From contig NZ_JAODBU010000004.1 in assembly GCF_025336545.1 (NCBI RefSeq), positions 1 to 64,000 of the forward strand: a stretch of 64,000 bases of DNA. The letters run 5' to 3'. Positions 55,328 through 64,000 of this stretch are shown one piece after another. Under the pieces are notes generated by a model, which worked only from the letters and a program-made list of their open reading frames with translations, was not told the origin of the DNA and ran no database searches. The DNA comes from Eubacterium_U album (GTDB taxonomy: Bacteria; Bacillota; Clostridia; Lachnospirales; Lachnospiraceae). Each line of letters starts with the position of its first letter. Positions within the stretch are counted from its first letter, which is position 1. The position numbers and the translations under genes are program-made.

Positions 55328-56368
55328 ATGGAGAATAAACTAATAAACACTGGTCAAAATAGTATTATGGATAATTTTATTGAGACAGATGATATATTAA
55401 AAGACATGCGACAGATTATTGAATCCTCACAGAGAGCTGCACATCAGGCAGTTAATATGACTCTTGTGTAGAGAAATTGGATGATGGGTTATCGGATCGC
55501 CAGTGAGGAATTGCATGGTGAAAAGCGGGCAGAGTATGGAAAAGGTTTTACAAAAGCAAATCTATAAAATTTTTATTCATTTTATAAAACTTATCCAGAG
55601 ATTTTCCACTCAGCGAGTGGAAAATCTCAACCGATATTATCATGGACATATTATCGCATTTTATTACAAGTAAAAGATGAAAAGGCACGTGAATGGTATG
55701 AGAAAGAAGCACTTCAACAAGCATGGAGTGTTAGAACATTACAACGTAATGTTTCTTCACAGTACTATTACCGTATGCTTCAGACTCAAAAGAAGGATCT
55801 TGTAGAAAATGAAATGAATGAACTAACCAAGGAATATTAGAATGATAAGTTAGAATTTATAAAAAATCCGGTTATTGCAGAATTTTTAGGTATGGCTTCA
55901 AATACAGATTTTACTGAAAGTGATTTAGAAAATAGCATTTTGTCTAATTTACAGAAGTTTTTGATGGAATTAGGGAAAGGGTATGCTTTTGTGGCAAGAC
56001 AGCAACATATTCATACAGAAAAGCAGGATTATTATATTAATCTTGTTTTCTATAACTATATTCTCAAATGTTTTGTACTAATAGATTTGAAAACGCAGAA
56101 AATTACACATCAGGATGTAGGTCAGATGGATATGTATATTCGGATGTATGACGAACTTAAACGTAGTGAAGGAGACAATCCTACGATTGGAATTGTCCTC
56201 TGTTCTGATACAGATGAGGACGTTGCAAAGTATTCTATTCTTCATGGTAATGAACAGCTGTTTGCATCAAAATATAAGTTATACTTACCAACAGAGGAAG
56301 AATTAAGAGCAGAGATTGAAAATCAGAAAACAATGTTTTATTTGCAACAACAGGAAAATGACGAGTAG
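55328..56368 (+). pseudogene. DUF1016 (YhcG-like) PD-(D/E)xK nuclease with three in-frame stops
   Basis: ATG 55328 after AAAGGAG. One frame runs to 56368 with stops TAG (55469-55471), TAA (55565-55567) and TAG (55838-55840). The text between is strongly conserved family sequence: NFYSFYKTYPEIFHSASGKS, WSVRTLQRNVSSQYYYRML, KLEFIKNPVIAEFLG, FVARQQHIHTEKQDYYINLV. Family members have Asp where this has Asn in YYINLVFYN, so a catalytic acid also appears lost. A segment of about 15 residues after AEYG is missing too. An internal ATG at 55892 gives the longest intact piece (158 aa). Confidence 0.8.
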
Positions 56369-56439
56369 TTTTATTAAAGTATAGAAATACTAATGAGTTA
56401 CTATATTTTGCAAATGTATATTTGAAAAGGTTATTATCA

Positions 56440-56472
56440 GGTTGGGACCCCGTGCCCCAACTATTTTTTTTA
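56440..56472 (+). terminator. Terminator after the DUF1016 pseudogene
   Basis: GGTTGGG and CCCCAAC pair, with an ACCCCGTG loop, followed by TATTTTTTTTATT. Confidence 0.8.
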
Positions 56473-56603
56473 TTATTTCTAAATAATAAACCATAGAGGA
56501 TGTATTTTTCTACAAAAATAGAATTCTAGTAATTAAATAAACAGGCATTTTGTAGTATAATATTTATATATAAACTGGAACGAAAAATTGAAAGGAAAAA
56601 CAT

Positions 56604-57985
56604 ATGAAAAAAACGCTAAAGACACTAATGTTAATTGCAATAATTGCAATGGGAATTAATTTGACAGAGGCAAAAGCCGAAACTTCGGGAGAGATAACAG
56701 TACCGGAAACGACAGTACAAGAAGCAACAACGTTACCGGAAACGACTACACCTCAGGAAACAACAGTAATAGCGGAAACAACTACGCCGCAGGAAACAAC
56801 AACAATACCGGAAACAACTACAACAAAAGCAGAAGAAACAACAACTGTACAGCCGACAACTAAACCGGATGTGGACACAACAGGAAAGAACGTGAAAAAA
56901 GGTGGCTACGTAAAGAAGAATGTTTCTGCATATAATTTGAAATTAGAGAAAGTGACAGAAGTTGAAAAAGGTGTTCGTTATTATGTTTATAAAGAATGTA
57001 ATAATGGATATTCATTAATTAAAGTGGGAAATCAGGAATTATTAGTTGAAACGAAATATATTACCTACAAATGTAATGCTAAAAAAATAGTAAATACATC
57101 AGATAAAAAATATTCATACTCAGATATGAAAGTAGATTTAAAGAAATTAGAGAAAGCATACGGTTCAATATTAAAAGTTGATATTGCAGGAAAAAGTTTG
57201 GATAAAAGAAATTTATACTATGTTACATTGGGGAATGCTAAAGCAAAGAAAACGGTTTATGTAGAAACATCCGTGCATGCAAGAGAGTATATGAATACTA
57301 AATTTATGATGAAAGTTATTGAAGATTATTGCAGAGGATATGATACGAAAAAATATAAAGGAAAAAAATATAGTACAATCTTTAATAATGTTAAATTAGT
57401 AATTATGCCAATGGTAAATCCGGACGGAGTAACAATCAGTCAGTATGGACCTAAAAAAATAAGAAATGCTAAGTTACGTGAAAATCTTTATAAGATAGCA
57501 GGCGGAGTTGATTTCAAAATATGGAAAGCAAATGCCAGAGGTATAGATATAAATAGAAATTACGCAGAAGGTTTCGACAGAGGTGGTGCAAAAACACCAG
57601 GACATAAGCAGTATGCCGGTAAAACACCTATATCTGAAATGCCGGTAAAACACCTATATCTGAACCGGAAACCAAGGCACAGGTATCGGTAGTAGAGAAA
57701 GTTAAACCAGATGTAGTAATTTGTTATCATCAGGCAGGTGAAGTTATGTATCATCTTAATCACACAAAGCTTAGCAATATGCTTTATTCCATGACACATT
57801 ATACTCACATAATAAGTGGGCAGACTCATTATGGAACATTCAGTGATTATCTTGATGCCAGAAATATACTAAATTGTACATTAGAAACAGGATTAACACC
57901 GGCACCTGTAAAAAACAGCATGTATAAGAAAATATATAAGACAAATAAAGATGTATTAGTAGCGGTTGCAAAAATGTATTTATAA
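56604..57985 (+). pseudogene. Secreted M14 zinc carboxypeptidase, frame broken by a 26-bp duplication
   Basis: A signal peptide (cut near AKAETS), a long P-E-T-T-T linker, an SH3-like segment, then the peptidase: ETSVHAREYMNTKF (zinc His and Glu), VNPDGVTIS, GIDINRNYAEGF. A 26-bp unit starting ATGCCGGTAAAACACC occurs twice in tandem (57613-57638, 57639-57664), shifting the frame so translation ends at 57692. Past it, the other frame holds the third zinc ligand (VVICYHQAGEVMYHL) and the catalytic Glu region (LETGLTPAPV), ending at 57985. Without one unit the gene is intact. RBS GAAAGG. Confidence 0.9.
57613..57664 (+). repeat. Tandem duplication of 26 bp inside the carboxypeptidase gene
   Basis: Two identical adjacent copies; 26 is not a multiple of three. 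Confidence 0.97.
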
Positions 57986-57986
57986 T

Positions 57987-58025
57987 AAAAAGGCGAAGTC
58001 CGGATTCTTTAGGATTTCGCCTTTT
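57987..58025 (+). terminator. Terminator after the carboxypeptidase gene
   Basis: AAAAGGCGAAGTCC and GGATTTCGCCTTTT pair around a 10-nt loop, followed by CTG. Confidence 0.88.
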
Positions 58026-58144
58026 CTGAAAAAATATAAGAGGTTAAACAATAAATGGGTTAATTTGATTTGAGAAAAATTCCCCGCTAAATTTATTTGC
58101 ACTTAATAAATATCTATCAGAGTAAGTAAGAAAGGTGGTAGTAT

Positions 58145-59368
58145 ATGAACAGAAATACAATAAAAAAAATAATTGCATCAGGACTGATTATAGTAACAAC
58201 AGTTGTATTTGCAGAAATTAATAATAACGGACTTAAAATGCCGGGTAATATTGCATTTAATTCTATAGTAGAAGCAGAAGAAATTTCTACAGGTAATACA
58301 GAGGCCGTAAAAGAAGATAAAAGTAAAGTCTTGCCGGAAGTTAAAAATTATTCCCTTAAGCAAAGCAATATTAATATATTATCAGGAAAGCCGGGAAATG
58401 TTACAGTTTCGTGGACTAAAAATAGTAAGGCTAATGGATATCAGATTCAATATTCTACAGACCAAAATTTTGTAAACTCAAAAATTAAAACGATAAAAGG
58501 TCAAAATAAAAATTCTACAAAACTTGCTAAATTAAATAGTAAGAAAAATTACTATGTAAGAGTCAGAGGATATGCAAAGAAGGGTAGAAGTAAATATTAT
58601 TCAGACTGGAGTAGCTGTGCTGAAATAATTTCGTGGAATTCTAAATGGGAATTTGCAAGTTATTCAAAAATGCATACAGATTCAGCTGTTTTATATTTTT
58701 CAAGAGCATCAAAGGTTAAGAACAAAACTGTTTGCATAAATGCAGGACATGGAACTAAAGGTGGTGAAAGTGTTAAGACTTTATGCCATCCTGATGGTAG
58801 CGCTAAAGTAACCGGCGGAAGTACTTCGCAGGGAGCAATAAGAGCTACATCAATTAATGGTGGAACTACTTTAAATGACGGGACACCTGAAGCAAAGGCT
58901 ACATTAAATTTGGCAATGATAGTTAAGCAGAAACTTTTAAAAGCAGGATATAATGTTTTAATGGTTAGGGAAGACGAAGATGCTCAGATAGACAATATAG
59001 GAAGAACTGTATATGCAAATAACTGCGCAGATTATCATATTGCACTTCATTATGATTCGACTTCATCAAATAAAGGGGCTTTTTATATTGGTGTTCCAGA
59101 TAATCAGTCATATAAAAATATGTATCCGGTTTCTAAAAATTGGAAAAAACATAACAAATTAGGAAAAAATCTCGTATTGGGAATGAAAAATGCCGGAGTT
59201 AAAATATATGGGAATGGTGTAATGGGAATTGATTTGACTCAAACTTCCTATTCTACAATACCTTCTGTAGATTTAGAAGTGGGAGATAAGAGTAGTAATC
59301 ATTCAAATAAGACATTAGAAACAATTGCCGTAGGAATTGTTAAGGGAATGAATAAGGTGAATAAGTAA
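58145..59368 (+). CDS. Secreted N-acetylmuramoyl-L-alanine amidase with Fn3-like domain
   Basis: 407 residues with an N-terminal signal/anchor, then a Lys-rich Fn3-like domain (about 75-165: ANGYQIQYSTDQNF, NYYVRVRGYAKKGRSKYYSD), then an Amidase_3 domain: VCINAGHGTKGG (zinc His), DYHIALHYDST (zinc His) and VDLEVGDKSSNHSN (catalytic Glu). It cleaves the bond between muramic acid and the peptide. RBS GAAAGGTGG. Confidence 0.9.
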   Translation: MNRNTIKKIIASGLIIVTTVVFAEINNNGLKMPGNIAFNSIVEAEEISTGNTEAVKEDKSKVLPEVKNYSLKQSNINILSGKPGNVTVSWTKNSKANGYQIQYSTDQNFVNSKIKTIKGQNKNSTKLAKLNSKKNYYVRVRGYAKKGRSKYYSDWSSCAEIISWNSKWEFASYSKMHTDSAVLYFSRASKVKNKTVCINAGHGTKGGESVKTLCHPDGSAKVTGGSTSQGAIRATSINGGTTLNDGTPEAKATLNLAMIVKQKLLKAGYNVLMVREDEDAQIDNIGRTVYANNCADYHIALHYDSTSSNKGAFYIGVPDNQSYKNMYPVSKNWKKHNKLGKNLVLGMKNAGVKIYGNGVMGIDLTQTSYSTIPSVDLEVGDKSSNHSNKTLETIAVGIVKGMNKVNK

Positions 59369-59440
59369 TTGAGTTACTGATATTAATAGGTCAAAAAATG
59401 GAAAGTGTAAGATAGGAGATATGCATTTTTGCGATAAATT

Positions 59441-60043
59441 ATGAAACAAGACAAAAACGAAATAAGGTGGGACAAACTTCTTAAGATTCGCACCACAGGA
59501 AGAGATGATTCAAAAGCAGACCAATATAGATATCCTTATGAGCCAACGCCGTATTCAGTGCTAGAGCGTCTTGCCAACAGTGGGCTTATACGTAAAAATA
59601 ATACATTGATTGATTATGGATGCGGCAAAGGAAGAGTTGATTATTTTATGGCATATCAGACAAAATGCAAATCAATTGGAATTGAGTACGATGAGCGTAT
59701 TTATGAAAAGGCAATGACAAATAAAGAAACTGCAGTGTCATCTAATAAAGTCATAATTGAACTTGCAAATGCAGAGAAATTTGAAGTACTTGAAAGTGTG
59801 GATAAGATTTATTTCTTTAACCCATTTTCTGTAGAAATCTTGCAAAAAGTAATTGCACAGATACTAGATTCTTATTATGAAAATATAAGAACGATACAAC
59901 TGTTTTTTTATTATCCATCAGATGAATATATTTCGTATTTAATGACGGTAGACGAATTAATGTATTATGATGAGATTGATTGCAGAGATTTATTTGACGG
60001 AAATGATAGTAGAGAACGGATTATGATTTTTGAAATTATGTAG
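59441..60043 (+). CDS. SAM-dependent methyltransferase-like protein
   Basis: 200 residues. Motif I IDYGCGKGRVDYF, motif II SIGIEYDERIYEKA, post-motif KIYFFNPFSVEIL with NPF at the motif IV position, as in some nucleic acid or protein methyltransferases. The target is unknown. RBS ATAGGAGAT is rather far (about 20 nt) from the ATG. Confidence 0.82.
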   Translation: MKQDKNEIRWDKLLKIRTTGRDDSKADQYRYPYEPTPYSVLERLANSGLIRKNNTLIDYGCGKGRVDYFMAYQTKCKSIGIEYDERIYEKAMTNKETAVSSNKVIIELANAEKFEVLESVDKIYFFNPFSVEILQKVIAQILDSYYENIRTIQLFFYYPSDEYISYLMTVDELMYYDEIDCRDLFDGNDSRERIMIFEIM

Positions 60044-60150
60044 GCGATAATTATGTGATTGAAAATAAGTTTCTGTATAAATATTGTAATTTTTAAATAT
60101 GAAATTAAACTTTTGGGGTTAATTTTAATATATAAATTATAATATTTAAC

Positions 60151-60252
60151 CTGTTTAGCTAACCGTGTATAGGTATCGGCATCACTTTTTATTTGTATTC
60201 CATATATATTTTCACGAGTAACCAGTACTGCATCAGCTCTGGCTTTACCCGT
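60151..60252 (-). pseudogene. Remnant of an sce7726-type protein
   Basis: 34 codons on the minus strand read TGKARADAVLVTRENIYG and IQIKSDADTYTRLAKQ. ADxVL followed by IxIKSDxDTxxRL is typical of sce7726-family (PD-(D/E)xK-like) proteins. No start or stop in reach. Confidence 0.6.
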
Positions 60253-60261
60253 TTGTTTCTC

Positions 60262-60507
60262 TTATTGGAAAAAAATTGCAGATAGATTAAGAAAGGTAAG
60301 AAAAAGACGTTCTATTTCTCAGGAAAAACTTGCAAATATGAGTGGAGTTAGTTATGGCTCAATAAAAAGATTTGAAGCAACAGGACAGATATCGCTAATA
60401 AGTCTTACAAAGATAGCAACAGCTTTAGGTGTAGCAGATGAATTAAGGGAATTATTTACGGATGTTCCTTATAGAAATATTCAGGAGGTTATAAATGAAA
60501 CAAAATA
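60262..60507 (+). pseudogene. 5'-truncated XRE-type HTH regulator
   Basis: It reads YWKKIADRLRKVRKRRSISQ, EKLANMSGVSYGSIKRFEAT, then LTKIATALGVADELRELF, YRNIQEVINETK and TAA. The HTH is complete, but no start codon or RBS precedes it; the 5' side joins sce7726-like sequence on the other strand. The following ATG (60495) overlaps its end by 13 nt. Confidence 0.6.
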
Positions 60508-62627
60508 AAATGAAAAATTTTTTAAATAAACTTGTAGCAACAGTATTAACAATATCGTTAAGTTGTTCATATGGAATTGTGTCAAATAAAGAGGTTAAAG
60601 CAGATAACGGATTAATTCCGACAGCATATGATAATTTGAACAGATCATTAAGAAAGAAGTCACAGCTGGTTAATTTGGCGAATGGATATATGCGTGTTTT
60701 TTATAATGAAGAAAACATTGGAATAGAATATTATGACAAGAATTTTAATATACAGAGCAGAAAAAATATAAACATGGAATTGCCGATGTGGGGTGGATTT
60801 TATGCAGGAAATAATGGCTATTATTTGGTTGAAGGAGTAAGCAACACTGATGAATCAGATACTGCAGAGGTAATTCGTGTAATAAAATATGATAAAGATT
60901 GGAACAGAATTGGAGCAGCATCAATTACAGGAAACAGCAATTTATTTGGTGGTGAAGTAAGGTATCCATTTGACTATGGGTGTGTTGAAATGACAGAATA
61001 CAATGGAAAATTATTTGTTGTAACAGGGCATCAGGGCTATGTAGACCCAATGTATAAGCAGGGACATCAGGGATTTTTAATGATTAGCGTGGATGAAAAT
61101 ACAATGACGGGTCAGATAGTTAAAAGCGATTTGTGGCATTCTTTTGCACAATACATAGTTGAGAAGAATTCAAATTTGTATGTTTTAGAACAAAGTGAAG
61201 GTTCAAGATATACTAAACTTACAAAATACAATGCTGATTCATTAAGAGCAGAATCAATCCCATTACTTGAATATGGTGGTGAGCATACATCCGCATGGGC
61301 TATATCATGTTATGCAAGTGTAGATGATTTAGCTGTTTCGGCAGATAATGTTTTGTGTTTGGGAACATCTATAGATCAAAGTCAATATGAAGTTGTAAAT
61401 ACGAATACAGCACATAATATTTATCTTACAGTTACTTCACAGAATGAATTTGATGAAGAAAATACACAGATAAAATGGATGACTAACTATAAAGATGATG
61501 GAAGTTGTTTTATTGGAACTCAAATAACAAAAATAAATGATAACAAGTTTATGATTTCATGGGAAGAATATGGAAAAAGTCAGACTGCAGGGACAGAAGA
61601 TTTATTAGAGTCATCTATTTTACATTACATTTTTGTAGATGGAAATGGTAATAAAATTAGTCAGGAATTTACGGCATCAGCACCAATTTCAGATTGTCAT
61701 CCGATTGTAGATGGCTCAAAGATTATATATTATGCATCAAGTTCAAATATGGTTGATTTTTATTCTATAGATATTAATAGTGGAAAGATGGATAAAAAAA
61801 TATATCGTGTAGCAGGACAAAATGCAACATGGGATTTTGAGTCTTCAAATGGAACATTAACAATATCAGGTTCAGGTGCGATAGATATTGATACAGAAGT
61901 TCATTATAGATATCCGGTTTCATCAACAAGTAGAGGATTTAGTTATTCATCATCTGACAACACATGGACAAATATAAGGAACAAAGTAAAGAAAATTGTA
62001 ATTAAGTCAGGAATAACAAGCATTCCGGATAATGAATTTAAAAGTTTTGATAATTTAGAAGAAGTTGAAATTGGCAAAGGTTTACAGAAGATAGGGGATG
62101 AAGCATTTTATGGTTGTAGAAATTTGAAAAAAATAACAATTCCTGCAAGCGTTAATAGCATAGGAAAAAGTTGTTTCGAAACAGGATATTTCTGGATTGG
62201 CAGTGGAAAACCGGTTATTTCAGTTACAATATATACAACTGAAAATTCATATGCAGCACAGTATGCTAAAGCAAATGGAATACAATGCAAGATTGTGAAT
62301 AAAAACGCAGATAAAACAAATCAAACTAAGAAAAAAACTAAAATTGCGAAAGCAAAAATTAACATAAAATTATCATCTAAAAAGAAAAAGACAATAACAG
62401 TTAAATGGAATAAAGTGTCTAATGCCAAAGGCTATCAGATACAATACGCAATGAATAAGAAATTCACAAAGAATAAAAAAATTGTGAAAACAAATAAGCA
62501 TTCAATGCAGATTAAAAAACTTAAAGCCGGTAAGAAATATTTTGTAAGAGTAAGAGCATATAACATAACAAAAGGAAAGAAAAAATACACAAAATGGAGT
62601 AAAGTAAAAAGCATTAAATGTAAGTAA
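60495..62627 (+). CDS. Secreted protein with LRR_5 repeats and Fn3-like C-terminus
   Basis: 710 residues with RBS CAGGAGG. A signal peptide (cut near VKADNG), about 400 residues of probable beta-propeller type repeats (YDKNFNIQSRKNI; VVTGHQGYVDPMYKQGHQGF), then LRR_5 (KKIVIKSGITSIPDNEF; KITIPASVNSIGKSCF) and a Lys-rich Fn3-like domain (AKGYQIQYAMNKKFTK; KYFVRVRAYNITKGKKKY) nearly matching that of the amidase at 58145. Probably surface-exposed. No sortase motif is seen. Confidence 0.87.
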   Translation: MKQNKMKNFLNKLVATVLTISLSCSYGIVSNKEVKADNGLIPTAYDNLNRSLRKKSQLVNLANGYMRVFYNEENIGIEYYDKNFNIQSRKNINMELPMWGGFYAGNNGYYLVEGVSNTDESDTAEVIRVIKYDKDWNRIGAASITGNSNLFGGEVRYPFDYGCVEMTEYNGKLFVVTGHQGYVDPMYKQGHQGFLMISVDENTMTGQIVKSDLWHSFAQYIVEKNSNLYVLEQSEGSRYTKLTKYNADSLRAESIPLLEYGGEHTSAWAISCYASVDDLAVSADNVLCLGTSIDQSQYEVVNTNTAHNIYLTVTSQNEFDEENTQIKWMTNYKDDGSCFIGTQITKINDNKFMISWEEYGKSQTAGTEDLLESSILHYIFVDGNGNKISQEFTASAPISDCHPIVDGSKIIYYASSSNMVDFYSIDINSGKMDKKIYRVAGQNATWDFESSNGTLTISGSGAIDIDTEVHYRYPVSSTSRGFSYSSSDNTWTNIRNKVKKIVIKSGITSIPDNEFKSFDNLEEVEIGKGLQKIGDEAFYGCRNLKKITIPASVNSIGKSCFETGYFWIGSGKPVISVTIYTTENSYAAQYAKANGIQCKIVNKNADKTNQTKKKTKIAKAKINIKLSSKKKKTITVKWNKVSNAKGYQIQYAMNKKFTKNKKIVKTNKHSMQIKKLKAGKKYFVRVRAYNITKGKKKYTKWSKVKSIKCK

Positions 62628-62932
62628 TACAGGAACTCATGATGTCAAAATTAGGAGTGTCCAGATAAAATGCCACTTGATTGAAATAAAATCAAGTGGC
62701 ATTTTGAGTTTGTAATATCTTTTTAGATAATAAATATCTAAATCATTTATTAAATATATCTAATCTAGGTTATCTGTCTGATTTTAATTTTAATATATTA
62801 ATTATCATAAAGTTAATTATAAGTAGAAAAAGAGGGATTAAATAAGAAATTCCTCCAATATAATAAATATTAAAACTATTTTCAATTAATTTTCGTATAT
62901 AATAATGTAATACAAATTACAGGAGAAAAAGA
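62628..62932. other. Intergenic region before the sigma factor gene
   Basis: It holds the terminator at 62667 and AT-rich sequence with TATAAT at 62898-62903 but no clear -35. ECF sigma genes often drive themselves, and no matching motif was identified. Confidence 0.45.
62667..62705 (+). terminator. Terminator after the LRR/Fn3 gene
   Basis: AAAATGCCACTTGATT and its complement AATCAAGTGGCATTTT pair around GAAATAA. Confidence 0.88.
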
Positions 62933-63487
62933 ATGCATTCAGATTATAGGCTTATTAGAGAGATAAAAAAGAAAAATGACAGAAACTCAGCAAATGAACT
63001 GGTCAGCAGATATTATGACGAAATTTATGTTTATGCTTATAAACAACTTCAGGAAAAAGAGTTAGCGATGGACATGACGCAGGACATTTTTATAGCAGTA
63101 TTAAATGGATTACATAGCTATGATGAGAAAAAAGCTTCTTTTAGAACATGGCTTTACAGGTTGGCCTCAAATAAAATAACAGATTTTTATCGGAGCAGAT
63201 TTTATAAACAAAAATTATTAGAAGCCGGTCCGGTAGAAACAGATTACATCGGGACGAATGATAATCAGGAAGAAATGATTATTAATAAAATGACAAATGA
63301 AAAAATGATTCAGGATGTGATGATACTTATATCCGGATATAACAATGAGTGGATTAGGATATTCCAAATGAAAATATTTGAGGAGTTATCATTTAAAGAA
63401 ATTTCTAAGGAATTAGGTATTTCAGAAAACACGGTTAAAACGCGTTATTATACGATGATTAAAATGTTGAAAAAGGAGTTAGCGTAA
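62933..63487 (+). CDS. ECF-type RNA polymerase sigma factor
   Basis: 184 residues with RBS CAGGAG. Region 2 (LAMDMTQDIFIAVLNGLHSY, then FRTWLYRLASNKITDFYRSR) and region 4 (LSFKEISKELGISENTVKTR) are intact. The next gene starts 2 nt after its stop, the usual place for its anti-sigma factor or partner membrane protein. Confidence 0.95.
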   Translation: MHSDYRLIREIKKKNDRNSANELVSRYYDEIYVYAYKQLQEKELAMDMTQDIFIAVLNGLHSYDEKKASFRTWLYRLASNKITDFYRSRFYKQKLLEAGPVETDYIGTNDNQEEMIINKMTNEKMIQDVMILISGYNNEWIRIFQMKIFEELSFKEISKELGISENTVKTRYYTMIKMLKKELA

Positions 63488-63489
63488 TT

Positions 63490-64000
63490 ATGGAAAATAA
63501 ATATAAATTTGATATTGAGTACCCTACACAAATCGAAAAACAAAACAGTATAAATTTTATACTTGATGCGACTAAAAAAGAGGAAGAGCCATTGATTACA
63601 AGGCTAAAAAATCTATTCTTAGGACCGGGAATAAATGTTATATTCTATCAGTCAAAATTACTTGTATTAATGTCACTTGCTATATATTTGTTTGCAATAT
63701 CTTTAGGATATGTTTCATTTTCAATAAATGATTATATAAGTCCTGAATACATGATAATAATAATGTTTCCTGTTATTAATGTGTCATTTTTTGCACTATC
63801 AATGTGGAATGAAGAACAGTCTGCAATAGTAGAACTTAAACGCACATTGAAATACTCACAAAGTTATATTATTACACTTAGAATGTTGTATGTGAGTATA
63901 TTAGCAATCGTCATCAATGAGGCAATGCTGTTAATTATAACTGATGTTAAATATCAGTTAAAAATAGTCATTATTGCTTTTGCTACGTCATTTATTTTTT
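63490..64000 (+). CDS. Membrane protein behind the ECF sigma gene, 3' end outside window
   Basis: 170 codons are visible. A cytoplasmic N-terminus of about 50 residues (YKFDIEYPTQIEKQNSINFI) is followed by at least four membrane segments from residue about 57. The position suggests a regulator of, or partner to, the sigma factor, but no zinc anti-sigma motif is present. The frame is open at the window edge. Confidence 0.75.
   Translation, partial: MENKYKFDIEYPTQIEKQNSINFILDATKKEEEPLITRLKNLFLGPGINVIFYQSKLLVLMSLAIYLFAISLGYVSFSINDYISPEYMIIIMFPVINVSFFALSMWNEEQSAIVELKRTLKYSQSYIITLRMLYVSILAIVINEAMLLIITDVKYQLKIVIIAFATSFIF

Overview
The window is AT-rich Gram-positive DNA with AGGAGG-type ribosome binding sites and heavy use of AAA, GAA, ATA and TTA codons. 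The chromosomal block era - recO - lipoprotein - glyQS - LRR protein - lacI - ppdK, the split-ATPase Tad-like operon and the chitinase with (P/A)ETTTK linkers all point to a gut-type member of the Clostridia, most probably Lachnospiraceae. I do not assign a genus. No tRNA, rRNA or CRISPR array was seen.

Layout. 1-4326: 3' part of a giant secreted three-module GH18 chitinase; the first codon of the window is probably the catalytic Glu of module 1. 4573-11635: a compact Tad/Flp-like secretion or pilus operon. It holds four tiny membrane peptides sharing an N-terminal L-x-E-x-G signature, a TadA/CpaF ATPase cut by an in-frame TAA, one TadB/C-like membrane protein, two TadE-like pseudopilins and an 893-residue beta-helix surface protein. 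11763-29122: mostly core genes (degV, birA, M16C peptidase, era, recO, glyQS, ppdK, a RdgB-like NTPase) with secreted LRR and lipoprotein genes and a 101-bp duplicated intergenic repeat (22802-23017). 29218-40430: accessory DNA with a Fic-fold protein, a decayed beta-helix gene, an HTH-kinase fusion, an AbiEi/AbiEii pair with SdpI-like and HNH proteins, a 1-kb gene graveyard (37048-38060), a methyltransferase, two Nudix proteins and a GNAT. 40512-49707: a visibly more GC-rich patch carrying integrase and LysR remnants, a DUF4143 ATPase, a RelQ remnant, two phospholipase-D-type enzymes, a two-component system and a FUSC protein. It is flanked by a 17-bp near-identical direct repeat and may be an eroded integrated element. 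49715-56368: more accessory genes (DUF6483, DUF3784, methyltransferases, YdcF-like, APH-like kinase) mixed with frameshifted or nonsense-broken genes. 56604-64000: cell-surface genes (an M14 carboxypeptidase broken by a 26-bp tandem duplication, an amidase, an LRR/Fn3 protein), then an ECF sigma factor with a downstream membrane gene.

How they fit together. The ends of the window are about the cell surface: secreted hydrolases and adhesin-like proteins with Thr-rich linkers, LRR_5 repeats and lysine-rich Fn3-like modules, plus a minimal Tad-like machine. The middle is housekeeping. The two accessory stretches look like turnover hotspots where defence, modification and envelope genes arrive and decay. 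The best candidate for an under-described system is the Tad-like operon with its family of mini-pilin-like peptides. The best mechanistic observation is the 26-bp duplication whose removal exactly restores the M14 carboxypeptidase frame.
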